NCBI GenBank assembly: GCA_041476545.1
Contig: JBGOTP010000263.1
Span: forward strand, 1 to 7,666
DNA: 7,666 nt
Reading direction: 5' to 3'
Source of the DNA: JBGOTP01 sp041476545
GTDB lineage: Bacteria > Acidobacteriota > Vicinamibacteria > Vicinamibacterales > CAVVIG01
Shown: piece by piece, positions 6,320 through 7,666 of the stretch
Position numbering within the stretch: position 1 is the first letter of the stretch
Layout: each line of letters begins with the position of its first letter
Position numbers and translations under genes: made by a program
The notes under the pieces: generated by a model
What the model saw: the letters and a program-made list of their open reading frames with translations, nothing else
Told to the model about the DNA's origin: nothing
The model's database searches: none

Positions 6320-6458
6320 CGGAGGGCGAGATGATTGCGATGGTCCTCACCCCAGAATCGCGCACATCAGGAATCCACCGATTTCGGCTAGAGGACCGGC
6401 ACAGGAATGCGATCCGACGGCTGAAGATCCGGTTGCCGACTCCGATGGTGATGGATGA

Positions 6459-6543
6459 GCCATAAGAGACGAATTGAGCCTGGGTGCCGATCGCGTCGTG
6501 CCATCATGCCGCCGCAGCGCGCGGCTCATTCTGAAAGTTAGGC
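6459..6543 (+). other. Candidate integron attC recombination site
   Basis: The 85 bases fit attC architecture. An imperfect R'' box GCCATAAG (6459-6466; one extra A and C to G against GCCTAAC) can pair with the R' box GTTAGGC (6537-6543). Inside them, unpaired spacers of 4 bases (6467-6470) and 5 bases (6532-6536) precede the L boxes GAATTGAGCC (6471-6480) and GGCTCATTC (6523-6531). These pair fully except for one extra T, as expected for an extrahelical base. The loop 6481-6522 would be the variable terminal structure. The site lies between the HEPN-like and protease genes, where a cassette junction belongs. The degenerate R'' box is the main weakness. Confidence 0.45.
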
Positions 6544-6548
6544 AGCAG
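6537..6548 (+). repeat. Left 12-bp inverted repeat flanking the protease gene
   Basis: GTTAGGCAGCAG (6537-6548) is the exact reverse complement of CTGCTGCCTAAC at 7286-7297. The left copy ends nine bases before the protease ATG and the right copy begins five bases after its stop. The outer seven bases match the integron core GTTRRRY. In a circular cassette these ends would sit on either side of one attC stem and extend its pairing by five bases. Confidence 0.6.
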
Positions 6549-6557
6549 AGTGCAGCA

Positions 6558-7280
6558 ATGAACCGGCACCCAGACGAATCTGTTCTCCCGATCCTGGAGG
6601 TTCGAGCCGATGGAACGCCAGAAGCGTTCTTGGGGACAGGCTTCTTAGTGGCGCCTGGCGGTGTGTTCGTCACGGCCCGCCATGTGCTTAACGGCCGATC
6701 GAATGGTTCCGGGAATCGGGTCGTTGTCGCGATCGAGGCTTACGACGAGGTCTACCGGGAGTTTCGCGAGCTTCGCAATATCAGGTTGTCAGGCGTCGCT
6801 GATGTTGCAATCGCCGACCTCCGAAGTACTGATGGGCTACGAATGCTCAGCCTGAATCGCGGCGAAGCGCCCACCAATGTGGACGTGCTCACTGTCGATC
6901 ACAGCTCGACTCAGATCGTCGAGAACCAAGGGCGGCGGGTCGTCCGATTCTCTCCGGGCACGTTGAAAGGCAACATCGTACGCCATTACGTCAGCGACTT
7001 CGGCATGACGCGCGGAAGGCGCTGCTTCGATACGTCGTTTCCGGCGCTCGGGGGAGCGAGTGGTGCGCCTGTCATTGTCCCTCCGCGGTTCTACGTCGCA
7101 GGGATGCTCGTGGCAAATGTGCAGCGCCACCTGCTGCCAGCGCAGATTCTGACGGTAACTGACGGCGAGTCCCTCGTTGAAGAGGTGCGGTACCATCTCC
7201 CTTTTGGTCAGGCTCTTGAGGCCGACGAAGTCGTCGCGGCTCTTGAGGCGCTCGGCGAGTCTGCCGAAGATACCAGGTGA
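6558..7280 (+). CDS. Trypsin-like serine protease (S1 fold), no signal peptide
   Basis: This is a predicted chymotrypsin-fold serine protease of 240 residues from ATG 6558. A weak AGAG lies seven bases upstream; a TTG start at 6474 would add 28 residues that lie across the candidate attC. Catalytic residues are in order: His42 in GVFVTARHVLNG (35-46), Asp82 in GVADVAIADL (79-88), and Ser168 in LGGASGAPVI (164-173), preceded by the typical oxyanion Gly. The domain spans about 22-190 and resembles the trypsin-like peptidase (Trypsin_2/HtrA-type) group. The C-terminal acidic helix (about 218-238) is not a PDZ domain. There is no signal peptide or membrane helix, so it should act in the cytoplasm, unusual for housekeeping HtrA-type enzymes. 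It follows the HEPN-like gene on the same strand after 238 bases holding the candidate attC, and is enclosed by the 12-bp inverted repeats. The substrate is unknown. Confidence 0.85.
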   Translation: MNRHPDESVLPILEVRADGTPEAFLGTGFLVAPGGVFVTARHVLNGRSNGSGNRVVVAIEAYDEVYREFRELRNIRLSGVADVAIADLRSTDGLRMLSLNRGEAPTNVDVLTVDHSSTQIVENQGRRVVRFSPGTLKGNIVRHYVSDFGMTRGRRCFDTSFPALGGASGAPVIVPPRFYVAGMLVANVQRHLLPAQILTVTDGESLVEEVRYHLPFGQALEADEVVAALEALGESAEDTR

Positions 7281-7285
7281 CCAGA

Positions 7286-7310
7286 CTGCTGCCTAACGAA
7301 CGGCTCAATC
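7286..7310 (+). other. Left half of a truncated attC-like site after the protease gene
   Basis: CTGCTGCCTAAC (7286-7297) contains a perfect inverse core GCCTAAC (RYYYAAC), then GAACGGCTCAATC. This resembles the beginnings of attC sites in Vibrio and Pseudomonas, which I recall as TAAC, a few bases, then CG-C-CTCAA. No matching right half follows at a normal distance: the stop codon of the ADOP gene on the other strand is at 7305-7307, and coding sequence continues beyond. The site would therefore be a truncated remnant, or the resemblance beyond the inverted repeat is chance. Confidence 0.4.
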
Positions 7311-7666
7311 GCACCTCAACGCCACCAGCGGATCCACGCGCAGGGCGCGTCTGGCCGGCCACAGCGCGGCAAACCCGACCGCGAAGAGAAAGATGACGAT
7401 TGCGCTGACGTACGCGATCGGATCGATCGTGCTCAGCCCGTACAGCTCCCGCCGTAGTAGTTGGGCCAGTCCGGCGGCGCCCAGCACGCCCGCGACCAGA
7501 CCTCCCATGAGCGTGACTCGGAATTGCCGGGAGAGGCTCCCGACGATGTGACGCGATTGGGCACCCAAGGCCAGCCGAATCCCAATTTCCTTCGTGCGCT
7601 GCGCGACCGAGTACGACACGAGACCCACCACGCCCAGACATGCCACGGCCAGCGCGATGACGCCGA
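7305..7666 (-). CDS. ADOP-family ABC transporter permease, C-terminal end (runs off right edge)
   Basis: The last 119 residues of a second FtsX/MacB-type permease are visible; the start lies beyond the right edge. In order there is a membrane helix containing GVIALAVACLGVVGLVSYSV, then the cytoplasmic loop QRTKEIGIRLALGAQSRHIV, the mark of this family. A helix follows with MGGLVAGVLGAAGLAQLL, then LSTIDPIAYVSAIVIFLFAV and the closing block WPARRALRVDPLVALRCD. This ending is normal for an ADOP, so the gene appears intact at its 3' end. It is a different gene from the one at 1-1424: both run leftward, and each would need about 2.4 kb. The stop codon falls within the attC-like sequence after the protease gene, so the accessory block abuts it directly. 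Confidence 0.93.
   Translation of the reverse strand, partial: GVIALAVACLGVVGLVSYSVAQRTKEIGIRLALGAQSRHIVGSLSRQFRVTLMGGLVAGVLGAAGLAQLLRRELYGLSTIDPIAYVSAIVIFLFAVGFAALWPARRALRVDPLVALRCD

Noticed and set aside
7460..7466. GTTGGGC as the right core of the attC after the protease gene
   Set aside because: It lies inside ADOP coding sequence and about 176 bases from the inverse core, longer than normal attC sites. GTTRRRY is common by chance (about 15 expected in this window on both strands).
1..7666. One ADOP gene split by insertion of the whole middle region
   Set aside because: The left fragment begins with its own start and padR, and the right fragment ends with a normal stop. On the minus strand the right fragment comes first, so they are two separate genes.

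Overview
The window looks like a piece of an Acidobacteriota chromosome, most likely from a soil Vicinamibacteria-like lineage. Both ends hold MacB/FtsX-type permeases of the acidobacterial duplicated orphan permease (ADOP) class, one of them with its usual PadR regulator. The HNH endonuclease and the DinB and DUF3291 proteins are also families I associate with these genomes. The left two thirds are GC-rich. No rRNA, tRNA or CRISPR array is visible. The taxonomy is inferred from gene families, not from a marker gene.

Layout. 1-1786 (minus): a padR gene translationally coupled to an ADOP permease that runs off the left edge. padR is preceded by a TTGACA promoter and a set of repeated TCCTATCG / CGATAGGA sites that probably form its operator. 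1949-3440 (plus): an operon-like run of a DinB-fold protein, a DUF3291 protein overlapping it by 4 bases, and a second DinB-family gene that appears to have lost its middle by an internal deletion. 3466-4801: an HNH endonuclease gene (minus) bracketed by two copies of a 17-bp palindromic sequence. 4580-4983 holds no gene I can support. 4984-7280 (plus): an accessory-looking block of lower GC with three proteins: an unrecognised helical protein, a protein with an RN-x3-H motif of the HEPN RNase type, and a trypsin-like serine protease without a signal peptide. 7305-7666 (minus): the C-terminal end of a second ADOP permease, running off the right edge.

The most interesting part is 4984-7280. 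The protease gene is enclosed within a few bases by GTTAGGCAGCAG on the left and CTGCTGCCTAAC on the right, which is the arrangement expected of an integron gene cassette. The 85 bases to its left (6459-6543) can be drawn as an attC-like stem: a slightly imperfect R box pair, an unpaired spacer of about 5 bases, and an L box pair with one extra base. I infer that this block is a remnant of a cassette array with no integrase in view. It carries a candidate defence or toxin-type set: HEPN-like protein, small partner and cytoplasmic protease. The motifs and repeats are visible in the sequence; the joint function is conjecture.
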